NCBI GenBank assembly: GCA_029204225.1
Contig: CM055106.1
Span: 1,154,933 to 1,218,932, forward strand
From: Diphasiastrum complanatum
Taxonomy: Eukaryota; Streptophyta; Lycopodiopsida; Lycopodiales; Lycopodiaceae
Direction of reading: 5' to 3'
DNA: 64,000 bases
Within the stretch, counting starts at the first letter, position 1; every line of letters begins with the position of its first letter. Below are positions 1 to 9,760 of this stretch, piece after piece. Under the pieces are notes generated by a model. It did not search any database and had not been told where the DNA came from. It saw nothing but the letters and a program-made list of their open reading frames with translations. A program made the position numbers and the translations under genes.

Positions 1-269
1 GGAAGCTAGCAAGAAGAGCAAATAGCAATGTCTTGCCATCCCTATTTACAATGAAACATTGATGTTGGAAACTGAAATCATTTTACCAAGAAATGCTTTT
101 TTCTTCAAAAGACAAACCTTGCACAAAACTTCTAAAATTACTTGATATTCAGTAACAACTCATTTTTTTGTCACTTGGCTCTTTTGCAATTCTTAAAATA
201 ATATAGAATTTGTGTGTCAAAACATCAATTTAATTTAATCATTTCTGAATAATAATTTTGAGCATCCTT

Positions 270-770
270 CATACCAGGACATCGATATGTGGGATCGTTC
301 TCGGGTATCATATACTGCCAATGATACTACAGGTCGATACCGCGTATCAACTTGTCGTATCATTTGTTAAAAAAAGACTTTTTGTCATAATAGAGTCATT
401 TATAGATGACATGACAAATTCATACCGGGTATCTGTCATATCAAATTGAAAAATGATATGAGAGATCGATACCAAGAAATCGATAGCGGATATCGATCTG
501 CCATATCAAATTGACAAATGATACGAGAGATCCATACCGGGTATCGATTTCTCATATCATTTTTCAATTTGATAAGGCAGATCGACACTCGGTATCGATT
601 TCACGTATCAAACTGACAAATGATACTAGAGATCGATACTTGGTATTGATGTCTAGTATCATTTGTAAATTTGATACTATAGATCGATACCCGATATCAA
701 AATTCCAGATCATTTGTCAGTTTGACATGGCAAATCGATACCAGGTATCGATTTGTCGTATCAAATTGAC
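270..770. repeat. Tandem array of palindromic GATACC/GGTATC units
   Basis: At least eight dyad centres of the form cgatacc-ggtatcg lie near 341, 427, 488, 538, 591, 643, 693 and 745, spaced about 50 bp apart in the better-preserved part. Flanking each centre are mirrored halves (agagatcgatacc, and tatcattt-tcaatttga in both orientations), so every unit is itself an imperfect inverted repeat and neighbouring linkers are mirrored too. Short ORFs across the array look incidental. The array could form cruciforms. It may be a satellite-like repeat or a transposon end; nothing decides between these. Confidence 0.8.
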
Positions 771-936
771 AAATTTTAGTGACAAGATAAAGAAAAAATA
801 TTGCTTTTTAGATGCACATTTTGACAATTTTCTGTCTACTTTCTCTTTCTTTTTGGCAAAACTGGTTCGCATGCATATTCTATATTGATAATAACCGACT
901 CAAAAGAGAGTTTAATGACTGTTTGGTAGCTTTCTC

Positions 937-1389
937 ATGTTTATCCATACTGTAATAGCAAACCCACACAAAAGATCAAATTTAAAGTCTAGGAGGGATT
1001 TGTTACTCCTAAGGCGACACATAAGAAGCGGAGGACTGGTCATCCCAGAGGTGAGGGTGACTCACCCGCAAAAGTCTCCACCATCTGTGATAATCTACAA
1101 CCAAAAAAAAATTGTTGTAGAGAAATTTGATGAAAAGATTAGTTATCATTCATACGAGGCATATCAGTGGGCTATTATCACAAAAGGTGATAAAGTATGC
1201 TTGGTCATGTCTAGAAATAAAGGTGTAGCTCCATTTAGTGAACCGAAAATGGTTGGTCATATACATGATAATTACTATGATGAGGACGACGATTCCAAGA
1301 TATTGTTCAAGACTGAGAACAAAGGCTCATTCAAGGAGCTTTTCTTTTTCGAAAGCAATTGTAGTGTCAAGAATTGCCTCCCTATATAA
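937..1389 (+). CDS. Hypothetical 150-aa protein with weak BAH-like pattern (family A)
   Basis: The ORF is uninterrupted. Residues about 60-145 run from a basic start through AIITKGDKVCLV and MVGHIHDNYYDEDDDS to a KELFFFES segment. The order of a G-D-V strand, a G-[HI]-I strand, an acidic turn and an ELFF strand resembles a BAH (bromo-adjacent homology) domain, which in plants reads histone marks, but this is a weak, unsearched resemblance. The second half aligns by eye with the ORF at 5597-6082 (shared YYDE-DS, NKG, LF, SE, C-V), so the two are paralogous. The start codon is simply the first ATG. It may be an exon or captured fragment rather than a complete gene. A 99% identical copy lies at 49266-49718. 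Confidence 0.4.
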   Translation: MFIHTVIANPHKRSNLKSRRDLLLLRRHIRSGGLVIPEVRVTHPQKSPPSVIIYNQKKIVVEKFDEKISYHSYEAYQWAIITKGDKVCLVMSRNKGVAPFSEPKMVGHIHDNYYDEDDDSKILFKTENKGSFKELFFFESNCSVKNCLPI

Positions 1390-1878
1390 CGATTACCAAA
1401 TGAAGTTCTTCAAGAATCATGTCACATGCAAACCAACAAGTCACATGTGGAGCATGAACCACCCAACCAATATGGACAGGGTAGTCAATACCCTAAGCCG
1501 CAGTTAAGAACACAAGAGAGGAGAGGAGAAACTGGTTCAAGAAACTGAATTCACAATAGGGAGATGGGCGAGTTTCCATAGGATATATCTCTCCAAGAGA
1601 GAGAGAATACTCCTCCTAGGATCCCCATGCAAACTGTATTGAGCTATTGACCTACTATTCTTGCATTAAAGCAGTCATTCGACATGCATGTGCTCCTATG
1701 TCCAATTATAGGTCTGTGCCCTCATATGATTATTGATTACTTGATATGACCACGTCTAAAATGACGTAGCATAACTAAGAGCCACATACAACTGGAGTGA
1801 CCGGCTATCCACGTCAGGAATTATTCTGATGCCCGTGTATAGGACATGGACATAACATTCTTCCCCCTTGAACCACTT
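1390..1878. other. Spacer with no supported gene
   Basis: This stretch joins the BAH-like ORF to the chromodomain remnant. It is AT-rich and has no long ORF, and a short purine-rich run lies near 1515-1620. It includes a 13-bp segment (about 1531-1543) that is absent from the second copy. I see no promoter or RNA gene that I can support. Confidence 0.5.
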
Positions 1879-2260
1879 CTATCTCTGGAAGTGAAACCTA
1901 GGGAAATTCTTCCTTATGCTTTTGACCCGCTCCCACGAATCATCATCCTCAGTCCGTCCCTTCCACCTGACCAAGCACTCAGAGATAGAACAATTTCTCA
2001 ATTGTTTATCTCTGGTTCTGAGTACTTTCTCAGGTTCCAAGGAACACTAAACAATAAGTCCTCCAATTGGGTAAGATCTTCCTCTGAACCAACTACGTCA
2101 CCTTCATGTAAACTTCATTTTAGGCGGCTTATATGAAACACATGATGAGTTGTAGGCTTGTTTTGAAGATCTAGTTCGTCAGCTAAAGAACCAATTTTCT
2201 TTATAATCTGAAACGGTTCACAATATCTATATGTTTGCTCTTTCTATGAAAAACTCCATT
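1879..2260 (-). pseudogene. Ty3/gypsy (chromovirus) Pol C-terminus with chromodomain, broken
   Basis: Read on the minus strand, one frame gives RYCEPFQIIKKIGSLADELDL and then HHVFHISRLK, the usual conserved tail after gypsy integrase. After a TGA and a frame change it continues EPEKVL-RTRDKQLRN, CLVRWKGR, DDDSWERV and NFPRFHF, ending at TAG 1881-1879. The W-K-G, D-x-x-S-W-E and F-P-x-F pattern is that of the chromodomain at the end of chromovirus polyproteins, which directs integration to particular chromatin. At least one stop and one frameshift make it dead. No integrase core is adjacent, so only the 3' end of the element is present. Confidence 0.8.
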
Positions 2261-2757
2261 TTTGCAGATGAAAATACCCAGTCCATGCACGAATAGACTA
2301 TCAGTGTGAATCAAATGTGAACTAGCCTTAAAGATTTTTTATGGTTTATTTGAAATCCCAATTTTGGTTTCCCACTAAAGAAACTCACTTTTTATATGAA
2401 TATATAGTACCCAGGTATGTTGCAAAGACGTTCTTGGAAATCAAAGAAAAATCATGAGTCACGTAGGCATTTACAACATCTAATTTCAGAGAGTTCAAAG
2501 CAAGAAATTTAGGTAAAAAATGTCTAGAACTTGCAAGTTGAGGAGAAACAAATACTAGTCAAGACAAAATCTGCAACAATGACATAAAACATTAAGAAGG
2601 TAAAGGATGGGGAATGGATTGTGGGCCAAAATTAAGAGCCATGTCTATTCACTGATGTTGATGAACTATTTACTTGTTCTACATTTGTTCGTGTGGGAAC
2701 ATGCTCCCTAGTGGATATCGACAAATGCTAGCCGATATTTTTGCACTCAAAATCCAA
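2261..2757. other. Spacer between chromodomain remnant and inverted arm
   Basis: AT-rich sequence without a recognisable coding segment. The second copy carries about 26 extra bases here (near 50962-50990). The inverted-arm homology begins at 2758, so this piece marks a rearrangement boundary. Confidence 0.4.
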
Positions 2758-2894
2758 CTAAAATGTGGATTTCAAAGCAACTTTTTCGTCTGAAGTATGT
2801 AGTAAATTATCAAATGTGATAGGTAGTCAACATGAAATTGGCGAATATAGACACTATTGAAGGGATCCCATACCCCAAATTAAAAAGACCACTC

Positions 2895-4050
2895 AAAAAG
2901 ACCATAGCTGAATGGTGCTCTGGCTATCACACGTAGGCTTACTTTGTAGGATGCCTATGTCTTCCATCATTCTTCTTAACCATATTGTCCCCTACATAGC
3001 TGAACATAGAGCTTTGTACTCTGCTTCTATGGTGGAAAGAGCAATTGTATCCTGCTTCTTACTAGAGCAAGAAAACACAGCATCACCAATACGAAAAGCA
3101 TAACATGTGGTGGATCTTCTGTCATCTACACAGCCTGTCCAATCCGAATCTATGAAGCATTGCAAAACTGGTAAAGCGTGTTGTCTCTCATATAGAAATC
3201 CATGGGTTAGTGTCCTTTTATTGTAATGAAGAATTCTCTTTGCCACTTTCCAATGAGCCTCCCTAGGCGTAGCCATGAATTGACTCAGAACACTTACATC
3301 ATAGCTTATATCAGGATGAGTAGGTGGGAGATAAATCAGTGAACCACCTAATTGATACTATTGCACATCTTGGAATGTTTCAAGAAATTATTCACATAAC
3401 TCATTTGCATGAGTGTAATACCAGCATGTCTTTGCCAAATTTTCACTGAAAAAAAACAATAGTACATCTAACCAAGGTCAATCATATCAAAGTTGGAGGA
3501 TAGATCCATTTTTATAGCACTAATCAAATCATCATCATTGTCTGTGATTATGAGGTCATCTACTTATAACAGAATCAGTGTGATGCTAGAGTCGCCAGCA
3601 AAGTAGTAAAGGTTGAAATCTGAAAAAGTGTGTATCAAACCTCTAGACAAGAGATACTTATCAAAGTGGCTATACCAAGCTTGCCTAAATCCATACAAGG
3701 CCTTCTTCAATCTACTATGCCTTGTATCACAAACCCACTAAGTTGCTCCATGTACACTTCTTTTTAAAGCTTACCATTCAAAAAAAGAGGACTTTACATC
3801 CATTTGATGTTGACTCCTCCCAAATAATGTCGCCAAGGCAATCACCATGCAAAGTGTGTGTTCCACTTAGCCACACAAGCGAAGGTCTTCTCATAATCAA
3901 TGCCCTTACTCTATGGCATAGCCTTTCACTACAAGCCTTGCCTTGTGTTTTGCAATGGTTCCATCGGTATTGTACTTCATCCTATATACCGATTTGTTGC
4001 CAAATGGGTCTCTTTCTCTTTGGAAGATCCACTATCTCACAAAGATCCAT
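2895..4050 (-). pseudogene. Ty1/copia reverse transcriptase/RNase H remnant
   Basis: On the minus strand the segment starts in the RT fingers (NTDGTIAKH, then a broken KGYA-GIDYEKTFA), passes an altered catalytic region, then [17 protein letters not shown], and ends in RNase H ([39 protein letters not shown]). RNase H is open at 3276-2992 (94 aa), but the RT part has several stops and shifts. The family carries RT and RNase H at the end of Pol. Here the segment directly follows a two-knuckle gag (4037-5165) with no protease or integrase between. Related copies lie at 51235-52390, 41700-42960 and 45525-46600. Confidence 0.85.
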
Positions 4051-5165
4051 TTATGCCCTTTGATGTTTGGCTTAATTGGGAAGCTTGTCCTTGTGACTGA
4101 TGGAACTGAGTCAACACCTCTTGAGTGACTTTGGCCATCTGACCCACATCTGTATTAGATACCCGACTTGTACTCGGCCCTGCTTCCTCATTATAAGCCT
4201 CCTGCCTTACAGCCTTTCCTTTGTTCTTGTGTCGAGTAATGGCTTGCACATCTGTCAGTAATGTCTCCTCAACCGTCAGCAGCTGCACAAGAGCATGATG
4301 CTCCGGAATATGTACTCCTCCTTGATTCGGTTGTTGGTTTAACCTCGGATTCTGATCATTAAAACTAGTGTTGACCCATGGTGGGAGTAAACCACGTTTT
4401 AAATTACCAACACACTGACGATGGTACATCACACAGTTAAAATAACGATGGCTGATTTTGACGATAGTGTATTTGCCGTTGGAAGGGCCATTGTGGCAGC
4501 TGGCCCTGCATTATCGGCGGACCCTATTGGTAAGCCATCAACTGTGGTTGCATTGGTGGCTGTTGCATTTGAGGTTCTTGTTGTTGGTGCACTTGAATTG
4601 CAAATGCTCTGGTAGTTCTTATTGCTTGTAATCTGCAACAGTCATTCGCCCAATGATTGTACGCATTACACATAACACAAGACTGGGTACTATTGGGACA
4701 TTCATTGATATAATGTCCTTCAAGATAACAATTTCTACAAAATTTAACATTCCCCTATTGGAATTCTGTGGTAACCACGTCATTATTCCGAACAGATACT
4801 TGCTCTTTAGCATTGACTTTCTCTTTATGCTATTTAGACTTTTTTCCATTATCCGAAGAGGAACCGTCATTCGATTCCATGGAAGTATCAAGACTCTGAT
4901 CCGGTGCCTGAGTCAGAATTTGAGAAACTGCTTCGTTGGTGGTGTCATCGGTGCTTACGGTATTTCTTTCTAGTCTCCTCCTCTTCCAGCTGTCGAGCAA
5001 CCTTCACAATGTGTTCCAACCGTTGTCCCTATAGAGATGTAGTTCCTCTGCGAAGAACCTTATGCAATCTATGCCTGAAATATTTTATGCGTTTAGTGTC
5101 CGTTAATGGCTCTTGTAGCTTTTTCTCCAAAACCTTGAACCTCTGGACATAGGCTCTTCTACCTA
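4037..5165 (-). pseudogene. Retrotransposon Gag remnant with two CCHC zinc knuckles
   Basis: Minus-strand reading gives a capsid-like helix region (RFKVLEKKLQEPLTDTKR, RHRLHKVLRRG, KVARQLEEEE), a Ser/Asp-rich linker, then two adjacent knuckles, CRNCYLEGHYINEC (about 4725-4750) and CVMCNAYNHWANDC (about 4660-4700), each C-x2-C-x4-H-x4-C. A Gln/Pro-rich tail and an open 131-aa stretch (4432-4037, rich in Q, N, T) follow. Tandem knuckles are commoner in Ty3/gypsy-like Gag than in copia Gag. Stops and a frameshift separate the pieces. Its 3' end runs straight into copia RT. Confidence 0.75.
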
Positions 5166-5596
5166 CTTTCTCCAAATGGCAATTTCTCAATTAGACATGT
5201 ACAAATCTACATGCATGTGTCCATTAGAGTGATTGCATGCTTTGCATGTCACTATGGAAACTTAGGACATTATGCATTTATTGTGGCTCGAGTTTCTACA
5301 AGGTCATAATTGACCAATTCCATGTGAATCTCTATATGCATGTCAAAGTAGACATTGTCAACATTATTGCATATCATACTAGACCAACTAGACTTTATGC
5401 ATGTCACTGGAATTTGATCTACCTAACGCAAACTCGCCCTATTCTACAAGGATATATGCTCAATTCACATACCTTGGATATGTACAAAATATTTACATGG
5501 GTAGGATCCCCCAAACATTCACAACAGATGATAGATATGTTTTATAATTTTTAACAATTCATATGTTATTTTTGACAAGAAGCTTACAAAGCACAT
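5166..5596 (-). repeat. LTR-derived fragment
   Basis: The sequence is the reverse complement of the first part of the LTR at 12290-13181 and also occurs at 40300-40690 and in the second copy. The open 105-codon frame on the plus strand (5237-5554) is kept in all copies only because the DNA is repeated. It contains repeated catgcat-type motifs. It sits between the gag remnant and the BAH-like ORF and has no complete LTR ends. Confidence 0.55.
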
Positions 5597-6082
5597 GTGT
5601 GTGCCAAAACTCAACAAAGAGGAAAGCACTATAAAAAAGAATCTAGAACTTTGAATGAAGGCCATAAAGCAAATGTGGATCCTACAACAAAAGGAGTATC
5701 AAGCTATTCATTTACAAACTTTCCTTACATTTCCTTGTCATCAACTGATAGGCAAAATCTAACTATGTCTAAATTGAGAGGTGATAACACCTTTCAAGAG
5801 TCAAGGATGTTAGGAGAAGTCAAAGATTTGTATTATGATGAGAATGATTCAAATGTTGGGGTCTTCATAACTAAAAACAAAGGACAAACTAGATTATTCA
5901 GTGTCAGTGAAATCCTTTGTGTAGTTCAGCGCATAACTCCGACACATTTACAAAATGAAAGGAGGGAGTGCCTTGAGGAGAGTGGAAATTTGATTCGTAC
6001 ATTGTCTAGTTATTTGTTTGGAAGCACGCAAGCATCCGCATCAAATTTAGTTCCTTTAAAATGTGAAAGTACAGTACTTTAA
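5597..6082 (+). CDS. Hypothetical 161-aa protein, BAH-like pattern (family B)
   Basis: The ORF is intact in both direct copies (161 and 162 aa, a 3-bp indel apart). The likely core starts at the internal Met of MSKLRGDNTFQESRM, followed by LGEVKDLYYDENDSN, KNKGQTRLFSVSE, ILCVVQRITPTHL and a C-terminal tail. It shares the YYDE-DS...NKG...LF-SE...C-V pattern with the ORF at 937-1389. Kept frame with few changes hints at past coding function, but the sequence lies among retrotransposon debris and is absent from the right inverted arm, so it is probably a captured host fragment. A third, shortened copy is at 20620-20880 on the minus strand. BAH assignment is tentative. Confidence 0.4.
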   Translation: MCAKTQQRGKHYKKESRTLNEGHKANVDPTTKGVSSYSFTNFPYISLSSTDRQNLTMSKLRGDNTFQESRMLGEVKDLYYDENDSNVGVFITKNKGQTRLFSVSEILCVVQRITPTHLQNERRECLEESGNLIRTLSSYLFGSTQASASNLVPLKCESTVL

Positions 6083-6590
6083 GGACCAAAAATGGATCTT
6101 AGAAGATCCACAAGGTTGATTGTGTGCTTGATTAACAATCTATCACATACTAGTCAACCAAAAACAAGATCTAGTTTAGCAGCTTGATAGAAAACAAGTA
6201 GAGACAATCAAAACATTGATCAAGAACTGAATCCCGAGTTCACACGAGTGAAAGTCAGGCTGTTGTACGACCTGTAGACAAAGGTTAATGTGTTCTAAAG
6301 CTGGGTTTCATTGGAATCAATCACTATTATCATACAAAGAGACAAAATCTGAGTTTCCTCTTGAGGTTCCAAAATATGGAGAATGGAAAAGTAAAAGACG
6401 AAAATCCAGCATGTAATAAAGAAGTAGACTCAACTTTCTTGCCCTAAAGTGAAAACCCTAGCCCAGATCCTAGAGTCATGCTTGGTAGGTGCATGGTAGG
6501 TACAAATCTCATCATAAATCAAGGTCTAGATCCTACAAAGTAGGAATCACTACCAAATGGACACAACCACTCCTCTTGACTCGTGGTAAC
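6083..6590. other. Downstream flank of the BAH-like ORF, no gene seen
   Basis: The first part (aaggaccaaaaatggatctt...) follows the BAH-like ORF in the direct copies and is found again next to its shortened copy near 20560-20600, so it may be its 3' untranslated region. The rest is AT-rich with no coding frame and joins the copia RNase H remnant near 6540-6590. Confidence 0.4.
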
Positions 6591-7190
6591 CTACATTATG
6601 TGTAGATTGCCATGTGGCACTTTGGCCACACAAGTGACTAACAAAAATATATTGAGAATGGCTAGATTTGCCAATGTAGGCAATTTTTCAAGCTCCTCCT
6701 CAAATCTAGCCTTTGAAACAACAATACTTTTATTAATCACTCCAATTGAAGATCTAAGCTTGACAAATGAATCTTTAGGTAAGGATTTAGTAAACAAATC
6801 AGCCAAGCAACGCTTGATCTCTTTGGCTTGCACTTTCTCCCTCACGAAACGATGAGCAATCTCGATGTGTTTGCTCCTTGCATGGAATGTAGGATTAGTT
6901 ACAAGTAATTGGGCTAATTGGTTGTCACAATAGATGATTGGGATCTCATCCTCCATGACAGGAAGCTCCACCAATAGCCTTTTGAGCCACAAGACCTCCT
7001 GGAATGTTGATGTCAAGGCCTTGTACTCAGATATCGTGGAAGATCAGGAGATGGTATCTTGCTTTTTGGATAGCCATGATACTACTCCATCACATAGAAG
7101 GGTGGCAAAAGCAATTGTTGATTTCCTATCCACTTTGTCACCTGCAAAATCTAGTCAGTGTAGGCTCTTAAGCCAAGATTAGTACCACCG
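6591..7190 (-). pseudogene. Ty1/copia RNase H C-terminal remnant
   Basis: Minus-strand reading gives the usual copia RNase H end: GDKVDRKST, VSWLSKKQDTIS, SEYKALTSTFQEVLWLKRLL, IIYCDNQLAQLL, HARSKHIEIAHRFVREKV and LADLFTKSLPKD. The open part is 141 codons from 7016; upstream the frame is damaged. The sequence LADLFTKSL follows KRC directly, skipping the HV-s-t-ed residues normally before it, so an internal deletion is present. The plus-strand counterpart at 61624-62209 belongs to the same family and is better preserved. Confidence 0.85.
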
Positions 7191-7198
7191 TAGTCCAT

Positions 7199-7924
7199 TG
7201 CAATAGTACAGAACAACCAATTAATAGAACATCGCTATTATAGAACCCAGAACTAACCATCACAAGAATATGTAGATACAAGGAATAACACTGCTCAATT
7301 GCATTCCATAGTCGAGTGCAAAACACCTAAAGTTATAGGCTGACTAGCAAACATAGTCAACATTTCCAAACACCTAAAATTACAGACTAAACAGCAAGCA
7401 GAGTCAACATTGCCACTGCTAAGAGGTCTTAGGCAAGAGAATTCATCTTGCTGCTTGCAGTACAAAATAGAATCTGGAGTACTGAACATTTAAAACGCTT
7501 GGCTCTCACCCTTAGTCTTTTGAACACTACTGCCTAAATAGTGTAAAATCCAAAAGCCCCCAATCTGGCTCCAAATGTCCTATTTATATTTTTGTGAGGA
7601 TACTACAGTCCAATATCGCAACCCTTCGTAATGACCACAAGTGGTCGGTTCAGCTTCGCATAGAGACCGCATGGAAACCACAATTGATGACCTTGTGGTC
7701 ACTTACGAACTGTTCGGGTTCCTCCCGAATATGACTAAACGTTAACTAACCTATCAACTTTAACCTCATAAATGTCCTACCATGACGTCTCCTAACATCA
7801 AGACCTTACAACATAATTACATCTCTATGTAAATAAAACTCCAATTACATAACCAACAATCCTACACTTACATTAACAACCACATATTTACAATGTCCAT
7901 AGTTATGGCCAAAAAGGCCTAACA
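7199..7924 (-). repeat. 726-bp LTR-like repeat with TATA box
   Basis: The segment begins TGTTAGGCC and ends ATTGCA when read on the minus strand, and exactly the same 726-bp length appears at 39276-40001, 55542-56267 and 60876-61601, with a truncated one at 47593-48165. A TATAAATA box lies at 7588-7581. Upstream of it, TTCGTAATGACCACAAG (7625-7641) is mirrored at 7692-7709, a dyad that may be an enhancer. TG...CA ends and a promoter suggest an LTR, but I found no primer site or target duplication, so the boundaries are provisional. Confidence 0.5.
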
Positions 7925-7951
7925 CATATTTTCCGGTGTGAAAAACCGAGT

Positions 7952-8510
7952 TCATCTCCAAGCTTTTTTCTGTCGCTTCCTCTTTTTGATGTCTTTGCTA
8001 TTGTGTTCACGCTCACTTTCACTTGATGTATGCATTCCTGAACAATGAGTCACAAATTCACCTCTGCCCTGTGCATCGATCGTAATTGGTTTGTATCTCG
8101 CCGTCATAGGTGGTGATGTCCAAACCCTTGGTTTTGGTGAGGGGGTGGTCAATCCATACCGCAATGGCTTCAGTAAGCGATTCTGATAATCATCTATGAT
8201 GCCTGATACCAATCGTGGTGTTTGCTTTGTCAGCATTAGTTTGTTCAGCCATTCAATGGTGATTGGTGTGTACTCACTGCTGAAAATCCTCCTCCCAATG
8301 ACAATATATCCTTCATAATAGTGGATATGAATCATCCACATATTTCACTATCACTGTGTATAAGGTGTCAAAATTCCGACATTCATCGGCCAGCCAAGGT
8401 TTAAACTTGGCCTATCTTTGATTGGTACTATAATGTACGTGATTGTGTGCCTTGAAACTTTGCTCAGTTTCATAAAAATATTCCGCCACAAAAAACATAG
8501 AACTTCATGT
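7952..8510 (-). pseudogene. Unrecognised repeat-borne protein fragments (two ORF blocks)
   Basis: Two coding-looking blocks lie one after the other on the minus strand. The first (8510-8325) reads MFFVAEYFYETEQSF...KFKPWLADE...YVDDSYPLL and has one in-frame stop here. The second (8341-7952, 129 aa) reads YYEGYIVIGRRIFSSEYTP...RYGLTTPSPKPRVWTSPP and ends in a Lys/Arg-rich tail (KRKRQKK) that could be a nuclear-localisation signal. The same blocks occur at 38702-39248, 56295-56850 and 60312-60848. They directly precede the 726-bp LTR-like repeat in all copies, so they may be the 3' coding end of that element. I do not recognise the family. Confidence 0.4.
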
Positions 8511-9005
8511 TAAGATTTCAATCCCGTCGGAATTGTTTACCTTCATTTTGCCCTGTAAAACCGCCCATGCCAATACTGCATGTGCCTTCAAATCCGACTA
8601 CTGCCAAAATTCATACTACTCTGACTAGACCTTGGTCTCATCACTTTGTATGGATGTAGTCAATCAGCCGTTCACCATCATATCTGTTCCGAATTGAAGG
8701 GACCGTAACAATGTCATCGTAAGACCGCAAGATATACACACAACCCGTAATATAATCGCAACTTATGTGCTACAGTTAATCTAGTTGCTAAACTATAATG
8801 AAATTGGGTATACATAGCATTTTCCAAGTACCCATTATAAAAATTATCATACAATCCTACCCAAAATTACTTGACATAAGGGTTTGTAACATCCTGCCAC
8901 TATAGAACTGGTATGAACAATATTTTGTATTACGTCCACATGTAACGATATTTAGTGTGCTTCTGCACTTCCTAGAAAATTAATTCATATAATTGTTAAT
9001 GATTA
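8511..9005. other. Repeat spacer between unknown ORF blocks and integrase remnant
   Basis: This stretch is conserved in the inverted arm (38190-38700) and partly in the 20.9-22.8 kb block. Stop-interrupted reading such as SIRNRYDGERLIDYIHTK on the minus strand suggests it once coded upstream of the MFFVAEYF block, but nothing longer can be supported. Confidence 0.35.
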
Positions 9006-9009
9006 CTCA

Positions 9010-9760
9010 TTTTATAAAGCAATTCAAATCAGCAAGTTCGTTGTGGTATACTTTATTTGTACTAAATCTGAAGCTTTCGAGAAATTCGTTGAGTATACAA
9101 ATTGGGTTGCAAGCAATAAGTTGAAATAGATTCGCACAGATTGTGGAGATGAGTACATTTCCAACGAATTTAAGGCTTACTGTACTGATCAAGGTATTAT
9201 GCATACAAAGACTGCATCTTACACACCTCAGCACAATGGAATAGCTGAACGAAGAAATTGTACACTGATGGAAGTTGCAAGGTGGATGATGGCTCATGCG
9301 AAGGCACCAAAACTGTTGTGGGCAGAAGCAGTGGCTACATCAAATTATCTTCATAATAGTATTCTAAAATCTCGAATACCAGATAAAAGTCCTCATGAGA
9401 TATGGTGGAAGTCAAAGCCAAATCTAGCACATGTTTGGACATTTGGATGCTCAATGTATATGCACATACCAGATAAGCTGAGAAAGAAACTTGATGAAAA
9501 GACAGAACAAGGTTTTATGGTAGGATTCGAGTTATATTCATCATATTATCATGTCTATGTACCCAAAACTGGCAAGATGAAAGTTGTTCCAGATGTCAAA
9601 TTTGATGAGTCAAAAAACATAGCAGACAGTGATCTAGTCGGCTATGAAATTCTCAAAAACTATTATGAGCTACAAACGACGATAGAAAAGACAAGCAGAA
9701 GATGAAAGAGAATTACCAGATTCAGAGGGAGGTCAAGATCAAGTACATGATAGACTCGAA
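9010..9760 (+). pseudogene. Ty1/copia integrase core remnant
   Basis: The plus strand reads FVEYTNWVASNKLK, a stop, RTDCGDEYISNEFKAYC with the second catalytic Asp, then SYTPQHNGIAERRN with the catalytic Glu, followed by the C-terminal WWKSKPNLAHVWTFGC and YVPKTGKMKVVPDVKFDES segments. The open part is 9199-9705 (168 aa). The first catalytic Asp and the zinc-binding domain are missing. The inverse counterpart at 37373-38002 keeps a longer open frame (209 aa). This family differs from the intact copia at 26248-32109. Confidence 0.85.

Noticed and set aside
4421-4973. Plus-strand ORFs over the gag remnant (4421-4615, 4653-4973)
   Set aside because: They are antisense shadows; the minus strand shows zinc knuckles and Gag pattern.
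5237-5554. 105-codon plus-strand ORF kept in several copies
   Set aside because: The DNA is an LTR-derived repeat. The frame persists only because the copies are nearly identical, one copy is shorter, and no protein motif is visible.
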